Below are positions 12,425-24,997 of a stretch of DNA of 64,000 bases, piece after piece. A program made the translations under genes and the position numbers. A model generated the notes under the pieces. The model saw only the letters and a list, made by a program, of their open reading frames with translations. It was not told where the DNA came from and made no database searches. This stretch comes from Mytilus trossulus. Lineage: Eukaryota > Mollusca > Bivalvia > Mytilida > Mytilidae. How positions within the stretch are numbered: position 1 is the stretch's first letter; each line of letters starts with the position of its first letter. The stretch is from contig NC_086382.1 in NCBI RefSeq assembly GCF_036588685.1, forward strand, positions 70,963,999-71,027,998, in the 5' to 3' direction.

Positions 12425-12570
12425 TTCAATGCCTGTACCAAGTCAGGAATCTGACAGTTCTTTTCCTTTCGTTTTGATGTGTTTTGTCATTTGATTTTGC
12501 CAAATGATTATGATTATTGACTTTCCAATTGGATTCTCCTCTGAGTTCAGTATTTTTTTAATTTTACTTT
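12425..12570. repeat. Repeat family E
   Basis: 'cctgtaccaagtcaggaatc' and 'ttgattttgccaaatgatta' match 32,800-32,930. Confidence 0.5.
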
Positions 12571-14161
12571 TGAATGGCTCATTCTAAAATAATGATTCTA
12601 CAAACAACAAATAATGATGTTTGTTTCAATTATTTGAATCTCCAATTTTTCTTTATATAAATTAACAGTCTAACCATTAAATTGCAAATCTGTCTCCAAA
12701 TTTGCCGCAGATTAAAGCAAATAGCTAGACCGATTTTGTGCTGCGATTGTAAATTCCAAGATGGTGGTATTCCACAAATCTACCTTTTAAAAAGTATTGT
12801 TCGCTACAAAAGCAGGGTTTAATTATAAAAACGATATACTGGCATATCTGAAGACCAATGATGTATGGGAACCGAAACAGTTGAATACCTATATGACAAA
12901 AAGGACATTAGAATAGCTTTTTTGAGTCATGATAAAAAAGGTAGCTTCATTTCCTTAAACTTTAAGCTTACTATGTATGTTGTATTCGCAATATTCTGTT
13001 TTATTTTAATCCAGCATGACATTAAATAAATTAGAATGTCGTTGACTTTATCACAATGAACGATATTACATCATGTTTTGAATATTCTGTTTCTTCAAAC
13101 ATTATACAACAAACCATGATACTCTACCAGCATCCAAACACATGTAAGTTATCATCTCTCATGCAATAAACCATCACTACAAGTCTATACAACTTCTGTG
13201 ATATCACTTTTTGATATTACACTTGTTTATATTTGTTTAAGTAGCAATCGTAGTAAAGCCATTAGAACATTTTAATAATGCTTAAGATTATCAGATAAAC
13301 ATTTGAAAATGTTCTTAGTAGTTATGGAAACGATCTAATTGTATAATACATCAATTGTATTACCGATATATATATATATAAGCCTTTAACAATCTTTTCA
13401 TCAAAACTGATACTTTCTTTTTTTTGAATACATATATATGTCGTAAATTCCGTGATAGGATAGAATAAATTCAGCTAAGTCTTCCTTTTAGCCTAAAGGG
13501 TGCATTTGTAGTTACATTAGAACTATTCGTTATATTAAAGACGACACTAATTGTTAAATGCATGATCTGCGATCGTTTATCAATTTCCTCTGCAAACAAA
13601 GGTTATAGCAGGCCTTCTGTTTTCGATATTTTATTATATGATAAATTTGCATATATATTTTATAATTTGATTCGACCATACATTATTCTAAGCAATACAG
13701 TAAGCTGCATTTGTTAACATACTTGTCCTTTTGGTCACCTTGACACAATCATAACAATAGGTGATATATATATTGAAATATTTTACTTGTTATTATTTAC
13801 TTTACGATTTATAGATGTGTTAACAGAATTCTGGTTGATGTTTCTCGTCAGGATAAAATTGTAAACATCATTGAAATCTTTCTTTTGTTGTTTTATAGAC
13901 TGTGCTTTGAATTGTGTTAATTGTGTTTTGCATGTAATTGATAAAGTGTTTTCGCCATTATATTTTGTTTCAAGACAAACTTAAATAGATGGATTTTTTT
14001 TATATATTGTTAAGATTTGTTGTTGCCAATTAATATGATCATGTTGCTCTTAATTTTTTTTATGTTGTTGCTGCATCAAATACGCTTGTGATATATTGGA
14101 AACAGATTTTCATTTCAGATTACGTACATTTTATGTACAGTTATGCGTTTACTTTTCTACA

Positions 14162-14493
14162 TTGGCTAGAGGTATAGGGGGAGGGTTGAGATCTCACAAA
14201 CATGTTTAACCCCGCCGCATTTTTGCGCCTGTCCCAAGTCAGAAGCCTCAGGACTTTGTTAGTCTTGTAATATTCTAATATTAGTTTCTTGTGTACATTT
14301 TGGAAATTAGTATGGCGTTCATTATCACTGAACTAGTAAATATTTGTTTAGGGGCAAGCTGAAGGACGCCTCCAGGTGCGGGAATTTCTCGATACATTGA
14401 AGACCTGTTGGTGACCTCCTGCTTTTGTTTTTTTCTACGGTCGAGTTGTTGTCTCTTTGACACATTCCCTATCTCCATTCTCAATTTTATGTC
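14162..14493 (+). repeat. Repeat family A
   Basis: Full-length copy from 'agggggagggttgagatctc' to 'tgacacattccctatctcca'. There is no counterpart at the matching place in copy 2 (near 56,900), so it probably inserted after the duplication. Confidence 0.6.
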
Positions 14494-15171
14494 TTCATTG
14501 AACATTCTAGGAAATGTATCATATATCACTCAAATTGACCGATATTTAAATCGAGCGGATTACGATCCATACCACCTCGTTCAATGCTGGCAAATGTACA
14601 TATGTTGTCTATAGTGAAGAACTACGTCATCAGTGGTTTTAGTCACATCCTAAGATTTTATTTAAACATCCGGGATGTGGTGGTTATAGCAAAGATTCCG
14701 CTTAAAGATATTAACAACTTTCAAAAATTGGTCGATTTAATCAATGAAATATTGCATAATTAACCTATTAATTACTGCAGACAGAATGTTTAAATCGATA
14801 TTTTATGGTTTTTGTTCTGACGTTTTGTTTCTATAATATTGAGGTAAATCCTCATAGACTTTACTTTGTATATTGACAAACTCAATTATTGTTATTTGAT
14901 TTACCACGTAGCATGTAATGTTGTTTTTGAAAAGGAAAACATACATTTACAGTGTGTTCACAGCAATACCATTAGGTAGGAAATAAATTTTCTATATAAC
15001 TTGATTAGTTATTTATACATGTATACTGAAAAATTGCACTGAAATGAATGACAGAATTACTACGACTGGTCTTGACTGTTTGCCAAAAAAATTGTAAAAC
15101 TACTCGAGGTTGCTGTCGGCATTTTGAATTTATGAGAATTATCAAAAACATGGTTTCTCAATGAAATAAAC

Positions 15172-15276
15172 ATAATAGTTCTTGAAAAACTGGTCATTAT
15201 CGTGATACATGGACTGCGACAGCGACAATGACCTCGTTTTTGGCTCAATAATAACCAGTTTCTCAAGAACTATTAT
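15172..15276. repeat. Long-armed inverted repeat (hairpin)
   Basis: Left arm 15172-15200 ('tagttcttgaaaaactggt') and right arm 15248-15276 ('accagtttctcaagaacta') are near-perfect reverse complements of about 28 bp, separated by about 47 bp. It is absent from the matching part of copy 2 (57,240-57,380). Confidence 0.75.
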
Positions 15277-15424
15277 ATAATCAATTGTTTGCAAAAATAT
15301 GAATTATTGAAAATACGAAAGATTTTCTCATACTTTGGCATAGATTACCTGAACCGTATTTGGCACAACTGTTTTGATATTTTGATACTCAATACTTAAT
15401 ATTTGTTTGACTTCTTAACTTTTT

Positions 15425-15490
15425 GATTTGAGCGTCACTGATGAGTCTTATGTAGACGAAACGGGCGTCAGACGTTCCAAATTATAGATG
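15425..15490 (+). repeat. Repeat family C
   Basis: Core 'gagcgtcactgatgagtctt' plus 'atgtagacgaaacg'. Other copies are at 15765-15850, 17165-17240, 20600-20665, 57515-57610 and 59160-59215. The copies at 17165 and 59160 sit at equivalent places in the two duplicons and so predate the duplication. Confidence 0.6.
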
Positions 15491-15554
15491 AAGGCAACAT
15501 TAGTATACTGTTGTTCGAAGTTCATAAATCGATTAAAGAAATAAAATCCTTGTT

Positions 15555-15620
15555 ACAAACTTAAACTGAGGGAATCAACTCAACTATTAGAGAAAGGTTA
15601 CCTTAGATAACTATTTACAC
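15555..15620 (+). repeat. Repeat family G
   Basis: 'acaaacttaaactgagggaa' is shared with 31330-31445 and 51120-51260. Confidence 0.45.
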
Positions 15621-17874
15621 CACTAGGTCGATGCCACTGCTGGTGGACGTTTAGTCACCAAGGGTATCACCAGTCCAGAAGTCAGCACTTCGGTGTTAAC
15701 ATGACTCTCAATTATATGGTAATTTTTATAAACTAACTGTTTCATTGCGTGTTTCCAAAAGTATGAATTAAACTGATGAGTCTTATTAAGACGAAACGCG
15801 AGTCTTGAGTATCAAATTACAAGCCTGGTAGCTATGATAACTATCTACACTACCATTTTGTCTGATTAATTTCTTTTGTAAGAAAAGAAGGATAAAATAA
15901 ACGTGTGTTTATATACCAAAGTTTCAAAATTAGGTGATTTTGAATGACTTTTATCAGTTATTATTGGAGATTTGACAAACTAATTCAAATCTACTGACGA
16001 CTACTATATTTTGGGCACCCAACTGCTACGTAAGTGGCATAGACAAATAGTATTAAAATATGTTAAAGATATATGGCGATAGTTAATTGATACCAATTAA
16101 ACATTCAAATTAATAATGTCTCACCTCGAGCAAAATAAATTGAATAGTTTCCCTTTTGAAACAAGTAGAAATTCTTTTTACAACTTCATAAAGCGATCAT
16201 ATACACATTTTGACAACCCACTTTTCGGAATTAGCAAAAATAGGAATTTTGAGCTTTGTTGTGTTGATATAAAAGTTGTTTAGAGTATATCTTCTTTGTT
16301 TCCCTTCAAAAGTCAGCCGTAATTATAAAACAAGTTTAGGAAAAATTGTGACATGGAAAAAGTAATGTACTTTAATACTCATTTGATACATCATATACAA
16401 GGAACTATGCTTGTTACACATATACATGTCTGAAATATATACCAAGATATTTTGCAAACAGTATTCAAAGTTTCTTACGAACTAATTCATAGTTTTTTTC
16501 TTTTTAATAAGCCCTTTTGATGTACGTCTCTCAGCTACTGTTGGTGATTTCTTCTAATGATTAACTTAATAAATTGTAACTAGAATAATTGTTAAGTACT
16601 AACATTCAACAAATATCATCCACGAACAAATATCTTAAGACCCATTATTGACTACTTAGAACATACGACAGTCAGTAGTTTCATTAAATGTCATCAAATT
16701 TTAGTTTTATATTTATTGCATTGTACATGCATAAGTTTGACAATTGTTTGGTGAACGCAACTATTCTTTTTCTTTCATTGAAACAAATTTTGATGTCTGA
16801 AAATAAAAACAAAATAAATATAAGGACTTAACTTATACTATTCTTTCTATCTATCAATCGTTTTATCTGTCAATCGTGTAAGTTTAAGTTGTTAATTAAA
16901 TATGACAGTTTATAAATGTTGGTAAGAAAAAACCTTGAGTGAAAGTAATAATTCAGACACTACACAACATAAGTTATATCATGTAGAACTGTTGTTTTTA
17001 TGTTATTTTTTTAAAATAATTTTGTTCCGGTAAAAAGCTCCAGAAAAAAACGTCAATTCAATGAAAAGTTTACTGACGAAATAACCAGTGATCATCATCC
17101 GCTTTTTTACGGTGCTTGTGTGGTTATTCGAATTTTGTACGTGTTTGGCTTGATAAGTGTTTTTATCTGAGCGTCACTGATGAGTTTTATGTAGACGAAA
17201 TGCGCGCCTGGCGTATTAAATTATAATCCTAGTACTATATAAGCAATTTATTAAGATTTGTTTTTTTCATCGATTTTCATTATACCCTGTATGTATCAGC
17301 CTGTTATCAACCTTCGAATATTATTCTTCCCGAATTTTCATCAAATTACTTTTTGACACTCTTCGGAGTTACTAGGTATATTTTATAGTTTCCAGTTCTC
17401 ACAAGTTAAGGTTACAAGAGAACTTATCTTACCTTTTGTTTGAACACTTACATATTGTACATTTAAATAAAAGTCCGCGTCTTCAGATGAGCCCTCATTG
17501 GTGTGGTGTATGGATATTCATCTGCACTCATTTGGCTACCTTGTTGTAAAAAATTAAAGAATAAACATTTTTGTCTTTCTTGACAGAATCAAATTCATCA
17601 TTTATTTGTCCATTAATGAGAGAAATTGCTTTTAATGTTTTAGCTTTTTCTTCTTTCTGGCTTATCTATGTCCCATCAATCGTTTTTATTTATCAAAGCT
17701 TTAGTGTCGTTGGATACATACACTTTATCAAGAGGTATTTCATGAACAGATTAGATGGTCTACGTATATCTTGGGTTTATGCATTTAATTGTTTAAGGAT
17801 AATACATGATGCTTTTATTAATACCCTATTATATGAATCCTTTTCAACGTATATCAAATTCAGTTATCATAACG

Positions 17875-18018
17875 GTGTAACTAGTAGAAGATCAACTATA
17901 GAACCCCGCAGTACATCATTACAGTATGTCTAGTGGAAAATGAACTTCAGACATATTGCATAATCTGACTTTAGTATAACTAGTGGTAGATGAATTGAAG
18001 ACCCATCGAAGTACATAA
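17875..18018. repeat. 50-bp minisatellite at the receptor 3' end, three units
   Basis: Units start at 17875, 17924 and 17974, each with 'tagtggaagatgaa'-like cores. The equivalent array in copy 2 (59863-60061) has four units. Confidence 0.7.
17930..17979 (-). CDS. Candidate terminal coding exon of the aGPCR (tentative)
   Basis: After the exon at 19002-19035 the reading is in phase 1. An AG acceptor at 17980-17981 joins in frame to 16 codons ending FIFH and stop. The paralogue gives exactly the same length and the same FIFH ending (59969-60018). Since the exon lies inside a minisatellite, the agreement could merely reflect DNA homology. Another last exon is possible. Confidence 0.3.
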
Positions 18019-21000
18019 TTTTTTTTATAAGTTCTTGTGAAGTGTTGACATGTTATACTTCAAGAGGAACGCTTGTTTATTTGCTTGAAACTTAAGAAGC
18101 ATTTTCATAGATTTCAGTACAGCAATCATTAAGTTTCTCACAAGTCAACATGCTGTTTTATGTAATCTGACCAACAAAATAACATTCAAACACATGAGTC
18201 GATACAACTAACAACGCCATTGTTTAAAACATGAAGGACTTAAAGACAAGCAACAATTTACAAAACACAATACTTTATAACATAAACCTCAAAGAAAAGA
18301 CGTGATAACTAGTACTCCTGAAAAGTTAGCATATCCAACTCAATCTTAGGTACCCGTCGTATTGCTAGGAAAGTACAAGCCCACTGTATAACTAAAAGTA
18401 AAAGTATAATTCGGTAGGTCACATTTAAAGCAAATAGGAAGGGTTTGTGGCCACTAAAACTGGTAAAAATAAAAAATACTACACATGTAGTCGTAGATGG
18501 GTTGCACTTTGTCAATTCAGCTGTTTCACAAACTACACCTATTTGGGGAGATATATTATATTCATAGATATTTTCTGGTTTACCTACTGGTTCCCAGATA
18601 TGATCTCTAGTGAAAAAGGTACAGTTTTATCCGTAAAAGGAAATAGCATTGTATGCATTAACAGAAATGCAACCTATTTATGCTCTAACATATGGTAAAT
18701 TATGATGATCTAGTTTTCGCCTGTCCCACGTGAGGAAGATCTAGCCTGGATGTTGTTTGACTTTTTATTTTAGTTCATTTATATATCACTGACTTCAGTA
18801 TGACGTCATTTATCACTTAATAAGTACACAGTTTTGTTGAGTGGCCAGATGAAGAACGCCTCCGGGTGCTGATTTTCGTGCTGTGTTGAACACCCATTAG
18901 TGCCTTTCGGTTGTTTTCTGCTCTTTGGTCGGGTTGTTATCTCTTTGACACCCTTTACATTTGTTATTTGTTAAATGACACTATAACAAGTTTAAGCATA
19001 CCTTTCAAATCAAATCTGTTCTGTACACCAGAAGACTACGAAAAGAATGATATAAAGATTACAAAATGTTAATATACAACGACAGGCATCAATATATGTC
19101 GGTTTTTGTAACTGGTACGTTGGAACTCATACACTGTGAATAAAAAAATGCAGATACAATCTATTGTTTTGAAAATCTGAACTTTTAAATATCCCACAAC
19201 TATGACGTAAAAAAAATAAAATCAACGGTACCAATTTTGTTGCACCAGATGCGCATTTCGACAATACATGTCTCTTCAGTGATGCTCGTGGCCAAAATAT
19301 TTGAAATTCAAAGCTTATATAAAAGATGAAGAGCTATAATTCAAAAGGTCCAAAAAGTATAGCCAAATTCGTGAAAGAAATCAGAGCTTTGCATGAGGGA
19401 GATACATTCCTTAATTTATAATAATTTTTAATATTTTGTAACAGCATATTTTAATAACACAAACAATCCGTACTTTCATGCCAGTACCGAAGTACTGGCT
19501 ACTGGGCTGGTGATACCCTTGGGGACTAATAGTCCACCAGCAGAGACATCGACCCAGTGGTAGTAATAAAATCAACGGTACCAATTTTGTTGCACCAGAT
19601 GCGCATTTCGACAATACATGTCTCTTCAGTGATGCTCGTGGCCAAAATATTTGAAATTCAAAGCTTATATAAAAGATGAAGAGCTATAATCCAAAAGGTC
19701 CAAAAAGTATAGCCAAATTCGTGAAAGAAATCAGAGCTTTGCATGAGGGAGATACATTCCTTAATTTATAATAATTTTTAATATTTTGTAACAGCATATT
19801 TTAATAACACAAAACATCCGTTCTTTTATGCCAGTACCGAAGTACTGGCTACTGGGCTGGTGATACCCTCGGGGACTAATAGTCCACCAGCAGAGGCATC
19901 GACCCAGTGGTAGTAATAAAATCAACGGTACCAATTTTGTTGCACCTGATGCGCATTTCGACAATACATGTCTCTTCAGTGATGCTCGTGGCCAACATAT
20001 TTGAAATTCAAAGCTTATATAAAAGAGTGGCGAAAGATCCAGATGGCAACTGAAAATAATCTGACTACGCCATGGCTAAAAAAGAAACAGAAACAGCCAA
20101 CACAATAGTACTCAAAACACAACAAACAGAAAGAATCCCACCAAAACCTGGGGTGATATCAGAAGATTCGTAAGGTTATTAAATTTGTGGCACCCTTTGT
20201 GTTGCTTATATTAGTACACACTCTGTAATAAGTATAGTTCTGTAGGTTAAATTCTTGAAAAGGGACAGGAATGGTTGTAACGACTCAACATCTATATGTA
20301 GGTCAAGGTAAGGATATTTTAGTTAGAAGACGTCATCAATATTGCGAAAAGTAAGGTAAAAGGATGCTGGTTACTTCTTTCTTTTTTCTTCTTAAGAAGT
20401 TCCTGTATGATTTAACTTCAGTAGGTTAAAAACATTCTGTTAGAAAAATGTATTTGTACAAAGTGAACATTGGTAAATGACTTTGTGTTTGTAATTATCC
20501 TTAGCGTTCGGTATTCTTGCTATGTCAGTTTTATTTGCAGAAATCATCATCATTTAAATTTAGGACACGTTGATAAATTCAAAAATTATTTTGCTTTTAT
20601 GGTGTTAGCGTCAATGATGAGTTCTATATATACCAAAACGCATGTCTAGCGTTTATAATGTGGATCATGGGTTACCTAAATTTCAATTATGATTCATATG
20701 ATGAAAAAGTTGATTTTAATTGTGCAGACATGGTTTTTTAATAATACCGCTGTGATTTTTATTTTATCAAACCTGTGTTTTACTGCTAGCTTTTAACATC
20801 GAGTTTGATCTATATCTATGCATCGCTCTCCTGATTCCTTCGTGTAACTAAAATGACATAAAACACTGAATGAATAAGTAAGTGAAAATAGTGAAGATTA
20901 TGTGTCCTCCTTTCAATTTTTTCATGATCTATAGAACTAGGAAAGTTGGATAAACTATGTTGTCATAATAAAAACATTGAATTACTTTTCAATAAACGAT

Positions 21001-24000
21001 CAAAACTTAAAAAAGGAAAGGAGAAATAACTGCAAGTACTCAAAGATCTGCACTAGCGATCTTTAGTGTACTGTTACAACACTTTACTAGGTTAGGAGGA
21101 TGGCTCATCGCTCACCAACATGTTAAACCCCGACACATTCTTTTATTACATGTACCAATCCATGAGTTAGTTCGGTGGCTTTTTTGGTTAATGTCTTTTG
21201 ATTTTTTTCGTACATTGATCTGTTATAATGTAGGCCGTTAGTTTTTTCAATTTATCCGTTTAAAAGTTTTCATGTGGATTTTTTTTAGCTGACAATACCG
21301 TGTGGTGTTATCTCATGGTTGAAGGCCGCATGTTTGCCTTTAATTGTTTGAATTTACTCAATTCAGATTTTGATGGCTAATTGTCTCATATGCAATCATA
21401 CCACATCTCCTTATTTTATATTTACCCACCTTTTGTCGGAAATACATGTACCTGTTTCAGGTGAGAAATATGGTATTTGTTTGGTTTTAAGTATAACGGT
21501 TGCTTGATAGCGTAGATTTTGTAAGTTGCTATATAATACACCTTTTCAAATTTGTTTTCAATTATTTTGCCTCAAATTTAAATGAAGAGACATACGGTGT
21601 CGATATCGCATATGGCACAGTTTAATAGGTACCGCTTATGTTATTATCAGTTCTAAAAACTTATGTAAGTTTTGTATGAGAATAAACTACGTTTAGTTCT
21701 TACTTGATGGTGTTAAATCAACAACTCGTCAATATGAAACGTTTTCAATACATAATTCAACAGAACTCACCTTTTTATTTGAAACTGCATCTCTTATAAA
21801 TATAATAAATCCCTGAAAAATATTAATGCAACAAAAAGACTTAAAATAGATAAGTCAAATTTATCAGATTGTATTGCCTATTCAAATGCATATCGAGTAC
21901 CCCAAACAAATGGTATCTTTTTAAATGTAAGAATACAGGAAGTCTCGTGTTAAAGAGTCTTGACCTTTTTCCCTGATTTCGTTTTTGAGTTAGGTCATAT
22001 ATTTGAAAAAAGGAATAATTACAAGAATGATTTAGCGGATTGATTCAATCACCAAAATCGTACTTCTTGCTTTAAAATACCTTTAATTTTGTCATTCTTT
22101 TCATTTTCTATTTCTTAGCTGAAAGTATGCGGACTTAACTGATGATGACGTGTATTCTATGGCACGACAATTGTATGTCAGATAATATTTTTTTTAAATA
22201 TTTTTAACGCTTTAGTCGTTTTTTCGCTGTAATGTTCCATATACTTTTGAATATCATTTTTGTATCATCTGCCTCCTTTTAAAGTTGAACCAAACTACCT
22301 GCTGTGCTTAAAAAACGTTATTTCAAATTTCTGCGTTAAAACTAAATCTATTATTTTGTATATATATATTTATATATATATTGTAAGTAATGCATTATAA
22401 ACAATTTAATATTTAGTGATATATATAGATATATATGAATATATACCTGGAGGGAAGTAGAAATACCAAATAAATACTGAAATATGATAGTATCTTCATT
22501 ATATGCCAGAATTCCAAATAACCATGACAATCCTAATACTGGTATTAATACAGCCATACATTTAACACCCGCTCTATGAAAAATAGATAAATCTTTACAT
22601 ATAGAACTACTATTGTAGTAGTTTGATCTTTGATGATTGCGTCCTATTCTTATTGTGAATTCGCAGGGTTGGTGATGCATATATACATTGTATATAGCAG
22701 AACACACTTTTAAAGTCGATACACTAAGTTTCGGTCCAATTAGAGGCATTAGTTTTTACGTCCAAAGTCAAGATGTATTATGGCATTAACATTTCCACCC
22801 TTGCATTTGTCGCGCTCCGTTAAAAAGATTTTGTCGTTCGTCCCTTTTTTACCCTAATACGCATGTAATGTTACAACAACATTATGATTGACTTAAGAAC
22901 GCTTTATTTTGTATTCATTTTATGTTGTCACATCGCACTTTAAAATGACATGTACTAGCTTAATTGAGCTTCTATATTTTATTTTGTAAACTGAACACAT
23001 TTGTTGGTATTGGTGCATGTAGAATAGCACTTGATTTTAAAAAATATCGGGTTGACTCGTTATTGAACGTTAAACAGACATGGCTGACACAACATGAATA
23101 CAGCTTAATCGGACATCCTCGTGCATAGTTTCCACAGAGATAGTCGAATTAAATACTTTCTCAATACCCAATTGTATTATTGCAACAAGTATCTCGGCGC
23201 AGCTGTTATTGTTTTTTTCTTGATTTGCCTCACTTTTACGAAATTTGAACATTTTAACAAATTGTTACACTTAACTTTTATCAATGTTTTAGGAATTTCG
23301 ATAATCTTCATTTAAGTTTTGCATCATTTTAATATTTTATCATCAAATACAATAATTAAAAAAAAATATATATCTACAGAATAGTAAAAGGCTGTACAAA
23401 ACATATATATATAGTATTCGTTTGTTGATGTGGTTTTATAAGTGTTTCTTATTTTTCGGTTTTTGAATAGATAAGACCATTGGTTTTCCCGTTTGAATTA
23501 CACTAGTCATTGTTGAGGACCCTTTACAGCTTACTGTTCGGTCTGAGCCAAGGCTCCGTGTTGAAGACATTAGTTTGACCTAAAGTATCGGTTTTTTTTC
23601 TCAAATTGTGACTTGGAAACAGAGTAGTCTCATTGGCAAGCATACAACATCTTCTTATATCTGCACAAAGGAAAATATCTATCAGTCTATAATTAGACTT
23701 ATTAACTTAGCACAGACTTAGCCTAAACAAAATACAAACCTGACTTTTTTCTTTATTCTTTCGTTCATCATTGCATTTGTAGAATAGATAGCTTTTAATA
23801 CAACATGTATTATTACTATATTAATCTACAATCAGGGAATATATATCAACAAACTTATGATAGATGATAATGTGTTGATTACTAGTAAGTCATTCTTTCA
23901 AAGAAAAATTGCTTTGGTACGAAAGAATTATGACAATCACAAAATGTTACAGATGTTTCTATCTAGAGATACCAAGCGCGCATTTAAAATTCAACAGCCT

Positions 24001-24948
24001 ATACAAATAGGTAACGATATGAGAAAAAAAAAACGTAAATTACAAAAACATTTTTTGTGTGCGTCTTTTGTCAATTTTACGATCAGCTTCAACTAAATAG
24101 TTTTACCCTATTAGTCTTTGTTCAATTGAAATATTTCAATAACTGTGCACAATTTAAAATCCAGGGTCTTTCCCCTTTGGCACTCAACGGTACTTTAACA
24201 GAAAAGCACCGTAGCACTCTAAGTGTTAAGTAAAGAGATAGTTGGCGTTAGTGTAGTTTTATCCTATCCAGTACTAAAGAAATCACTGGTTGACAATGCT
24301 TTTTTCAGGGGTACCAATCGCTCTGTCACCCTCTCAGCTAGGTGTTATTTCATTTATAAATTGCTCAAAGCATTAATGGTATATGTCTATGTTTATGACT
24401 CAGAAATTCGTTACTGCAACGAAATGTAAAATTGATTTCCTACAAGTTTTCAAATTCAAGGGTTTATTTGAATCGACCCGAAAACATTTTCAAATTGATT
24501 TGACGTACTATGATTTTGGTGGTATTGTACATTATAACTGACCAAAACAGTAATAAATGTTTGGGGTTTAAATAGCTATGAACTAGGTTACCCACCGTTT
24601 GCTATTGAAAAAGACTGTGCCGATTCAGGACCAGAATCTGTAAATACACTTACCAGTATAATAAGTAGAGCAGGTCCAACAAAGGCCATAAATACAAAAT
24701 TATTTGTGCTAAGCCAGCAACTGTAAACATATAATGACAATTAAATGGAGACACTTTCTAAGATACTTTGAAAAAAAATCAATTTAAATGTATTCACTTA
24801 AAAAGGAGTTTTTAATTTATCCTCATTTCTTTATAGATATTTTACACGTACATGTACACGGGGTAATACGAAGAAGATGAACGTCAGAAATAACATGAAT
24901 AAATTATCAAACAAAAGCAAATACAACGGTGTTTGTTTTTGTCTTTTT

Positions 24949-24997
<49 letters not shown>

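Larger units (their letters stand above)
11501..17900. other. Spacer between the convergent genes
   Basis: No exon recognised on either strand. Apart from short repeats (families A, C, E, G and an inverted repeat), the sequence is collinear with 55.4-59.8 kb in copy 2. The block at 17,570-17,870 is unusually well conserved between copies (59,580-59,860), including TTTATT on the plus strand, which reads AATAAA on the minus strand. It may be the 3' UTR of the receptor gene. Confidence 0.45.
11088..22800. repeat. Segmental duplication, copy 1
   Basis: Collinear, direct-orientation similarity to about 54,756-64,000. Anchors include 'atagatgcatggcgaaataa' (11120/54800), 'cacgaaaaacaccagtaaca' (11282/54958), 'gcatatctgaagaccaatga' (12840/55880), 'aaattgaccgatatttaaa' (14530/56935), the receptor tail exons and the TM6 exon. 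The copies differ by many substitutions and by insertions specific to each copy. Homology includes introns and intergenic DNA, so this is DNA-level duplication and not retrocopying. The right limit of homology is not known because copy 2 runs off the window. Confidence 0.85.

Noticed and set aside
14281-14529. Short ORFs such as GNVSKRQQLDRRK (also at 10053 and 39110)
   Set aside because: The same peptide recurs wherever repeat family A lies, so it is a by-product of that repeat.
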